7,709 nt of DNA from NCBI GenBank assembly GCA_023389535.1, contig JAEWEH010000264.1, forward strand, positions 1-7,709, given 5' to 3'. The stretch comes from Pseudomonadota bacterium (GTDB lineage: Bacteria > Pseudomonadota > Gammaproteobacteria > Burkholderiales > Burkholderiaceae_B). A model generated the notes under the pieces. That model was not told the DNA's origin. It saw only the letters and a program-made list of their open reading frames with translations, and ran no database searches. Below, piece after piece: positions 5,521 through 7,709 of the stretch (the first letter of the stretch is position 1; each line of letters begins with the position of its first letter). A program made the position numbers and the translations under genes.

Positions 5521-7709
5521 TAAGCGCGCGGGCGTACACCATGCGTTTCGACAAGCGCCTGCAATAGCAGGCCCATGCAGTGCTCGACAGTTGCATCATC
5601 GAGCGTGGCTTCCTGCCCTTGCAGCCAGAAGCGGAAGGCCATGCTCTTTTCAGGGGTTTGCGCCGTTTTATCGCGCCAGACATCAAACAGCTTAATATCC
5701 TTGACGATGCCAAGAGTAGCATTAGATTGAATTGTTTGCGTAAGCGTATCCAACAAATCCTGATAATTGACGTGCAGCCCGGCCCACACGGCCAGATCGC
5801 GAATGACGACGGGCTGGCGAGACAGTTCGGTCGGGGCCGGCATGCGGCCATGGGAGATGAATGCGGCGTCCAGTTCGAACACGACCGGCGGCTGGGCAAG
5901 ATCGCACTGCTGCGACCAGCGAGGATGAATCTCGCCGAGCCAGCCAACCGGCCTGCCCGCCAGGTACAGCCGCGCCGACCGGCCAGGATGCAGCGCCGGA
6001 TGGTTTTCCGCCACGCAAGTAAGATCGGCGGCCTGGACCCCGAGCAGGGCTTCCACGTCCTTCTTGACGTCGTAGAAGTCCACCTGACGCGTCGGCACCC
6101 CCCATTGCTCTTCGAGTGCCGGGCCCCACGCCGCCCCGGCCAGATACTGCGGCTGGGCGACACCTGCCACCGACAGATCGCCGTCCGCGACTTGCGCATC
6201 GCGCATGAATACCTTGCCCAGTTCAAATACGCGGACCCGGCTTTGCTTGCGGTTCGCATTGTGCACAATATTTGCCAGCAAGCCGCCGATGAGGCTGGAA
6301 CGCATGACGGCCAGCTGGCTGGCTATGGGGTTCACCAGCCTGATGGGATCCGGATTGCCTGCATAGTCGCGTTCCCAGGCTTCTTCCACGAACGCGAAAT
6401 TGATGACCTCCTGGTAGTCCAGGCTGGCCATGCGCGCGCGCAGGGCGTGTGGGCCGGCCAGTGTCTCGGGGGCCACCAGCATCTTCGCACGCGCCACGGG
6501 AGGCTGGTCGGGGATGCGCTCGAAACCGTAGATGCGTGCGACTTCCTCGATCAGGTCTTCTTCAAGAAACAGATCGAACCGATAGGATGGAGGTTCCACC
6601 AGAAATACGTCTGCGTCGCCCTTTTCGAGGGTAAACGGCAACTGCAGGCGCGTGAAGATGCTTTCCACTTCTTGCCGATCTACTGGCACGCCAAGCACTT
6701 TGCGGCAGCGATCCAGGCGCATGCGCACGGCCTCGCGCGCCGGCAGCTTGATGATCTGATCGTCCAGCGGGCCCACTTGGCCGCCACAGATATCGACCAG
6801 CAGCCGGGTCATGAATTCCAGGTGCTCGGCAACTGTGGCAAAATCCACGCCCCGTTCAAAGCGATGGCTGGCCTCGGAGCTGAACTTGTAGCGCCGGGCT
6901 CGCCCCATGATGGCGTCGGGCCACCAGAATGCGCCTTCCAGATAGATGTCTGTGGTGTCCAGAGTGACAGCCGTGGCTTCGCCGCCCATGATGCCCGCCA
7001 GGCTTTCCACGACATCGCCCGCGGCGATGATGCCCACGTCGCTGTCCAGTTGCACGGTCTGGCCATTGAGCAATTCGAGTTCTTCGCCCGGCCGCGCCCA
7101 ACGCACCGTCAGGCCGCCCTGTATGCGCTGCAGATCGAACACGTGCGTAGGACGGCCGAGCTCCAGCATCACATAGTTGGAAATATCCACCAATGCGGAA
7201 ATGGACCGCTGGCCTGCCCTTTCCAGTCGGGCCTTCATCCAGGAAGGCGTTTCCGCCCGGGCGTTCACGCCACGTATCACCCGGCCGGCAAATCGGCCGC
7301 ATAAGTCCGGCGCCAGGACCTGAACCGGAAGGTGATCGCCCAGGGTAACCTTTACCGGTTCGAAGGCGTGCGGCTGCAGCGGCGCGCCCGTCAGGGCAGC
7401 CACTTCGCGGGCCACGCCCCAGATCGACAGGCAATCCGCGCGATTGGGCGTAAGCTTGAGCGTGAACAACGTGTCGTCCAGATCCAGCGCGTCGCGCAGC
7501 GACTGCCCTACGCTTGCCGCTTCATCCAGCACGAGCAGACCCGCGTGGTCTTGCGACAGCCCCAATTCGCGCGCGGAACACAACATGCCCGACGACTCCA
7601 CCCCACGCATTTTGGCGACACCGATTTTCATGCCCCCGGGCAGTTCTGCGCCGACCCGCGCCAAGGGCACCTTGATGCCGGCCGCCGCATTCGGCGCCCC
7701 GCAGACAAT
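5520..7709 (-). CDS. pheT: Phenylalanyl-tRNA synthetase beta subunit, N-terminus outside window
   Basis: This covers 729 residues, open to the right window edge; about 70 N-terminal residues are missing compared with the roughly 795 of E. coli PheT. The frame continues past the internal GTG at 7670, and the first visible residues, IVCGAPN, match the tRNA-binding-like domain. Domains by fragment position: end of that domain to about 60; B1/B3-B4 core, with [18 protein letters not shown] (86-103) and SHRFERGVD (281-289); B5 domain with [20 protein letters not shown] (377-396), whose acidic residues bind Mg2+ in the family; and the C-terminal FDX-ACB anticodon-binding domain at about 627-728 with [10 protein letters not shown]. 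With PheS it forms the alpha2beta2 enzyme charging tRNA-Phe in the cytoplasm; the beta subunit edits Tyr-tRNA. pheS should lie just beyond the window. No frameshift is seen. Confidence 0.98.
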   Translation of the reverse strand: MVCGAPNAAAGIKVPLARVGAELPGGMKIGVAKMRGVESSGMLCSARELGLSQDHAGLLVLDEAASVGQSLRDALDLDDTLFTLKLTPNRADCLSIWGVAREVAALTGAPLQPHAFEPVKVTLGDHLPVQVLAPDLCGRFAGRVIRGVNARAETPSWMKARLERAGQRSISALVDISNYVMLELGRPTHVFDLQRIQGGLTVRWARPGEELELLNGQTVQLDSDVGIIAAGDVVESLAGIMGGEATAVTLDTTDIYLEGAFWWPDAIMGRARRYKFSSEASHRFERGVDFATVAEHLEFMTRLLVDICGGQVGPLDDQIIKLPAREAVRMRLDRCRKVLGVPVDRQEVESIFTRLQLPFTLEKGDADVFLVEPPSYRFDLFLEEDLIEEVARIYGFERIPDQPPVARAKMLVAPETLAGPHALRARMASLDYQEVINFAFVEEAWERDYAGNPDPIRLVNPIASQLAVMRSSLIGGLLANIVHNANRKQSRVRVFELGKVFMRDAQVADGDLSVAGVAQPQYLAGAAWGPALEEQWGVPTRQVDFYDVKKDVEALLGVQAADLTCVAENHPALHPGRSARLYLAGRPVGWLGEIHPRWSQQCDLAQPPVVFELDAAFISHGRMPAPTELSRQPVVIRDLAVWAGLHVNYQDLLDTLTQTIQSNATLGIVKDIKLFDVWRDKTAQTPEKSMAFRFWLQGQEATLDDATVEHCMGLLLQALVETHGVRPRA

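Noticed and set aside
5507..6268. Upstream extension of ihfA into pheT
   Set aside because: It is an out-of-frame reading of pheT. IhfA family length and the AGGAG at 5516-5520 fix the start at 5506.
5580..7304. Long plus-strand open frame of 574 codons opposite pheT
   Set aside because: It is fully antisense to a clearly conserved pheT. Its translation has no recognisable domain, and it is the kind of open antisense frame expected from GC-rich codon bias.

Overview
The window looks like a chromosomal segment of a GC-rich betaproteobacterium, most likely Burkholderiales and plausibly Alcaligenaceae (the Bordetella/Achromobacter/Pusillimonas group). The reasons are a Bug-type (TctC-like) periplasmic binding protein next to AtuA-like genes, the order pheT-ihfA-merR, and strong G/C preference at third codon positions. 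This placement is an inference from gene content; no marker gene was compared.

Left part, plus strand (1-1838): the 3' end of an AtuA-like gene, a small AtuA-related (ferredoxin-fold) gene 4 bp downstream, and a Bug-family solute-binding protein after a 24-bp gap. They look like one catabolic/uptake operon for an organic acid or an acyl-CoA-linked substrate. The substrate cannot be read from the sequence.

Middle, plus strand (1978-3842): a two-gene cassette of an ECF-type sigma factor and its membrane anti-sigma factor (RskA type), overlapping by ATGA. The anti-sigma factor carries an unusually long Ala/Thr/Ser/Pro-rich linker of about 190 residues between its N-terminal sigma-binding region and its single membrane helix. 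Part of that linker is encoded by a short tandem repeat.

Right part, minus strand (7709 to 3850): pheT (beta subunit of phenylalanyl-tRNA synthetase, 5' end outside the window), ihfA (IHF alpha subunit), a MerR-type regulator, and a DUF455 ferritin-like protein. Spacing is very tight: the ihfA ribosome binding site contains the pheT stop codon, a 35-bp gap separates ihfA from merR, and merR and the DUF455 gene share one base. This is the translation/nucleoid operon common in proteobacteria with an uncharacterised di-iron-like protein appended. It runs head-on into the anti-sigma gene, with only 7 bp between the two stop codons.

No RNA gene, insertion sequence, CRISPR array or attachment site was found. 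Most of the window is conserved housekeeping or common accessory material. The features most worth a second look are the anti-sigma linker, the divergent sigma DNA-binding region, and the DUF455 protein coupled to merR-ihfA.
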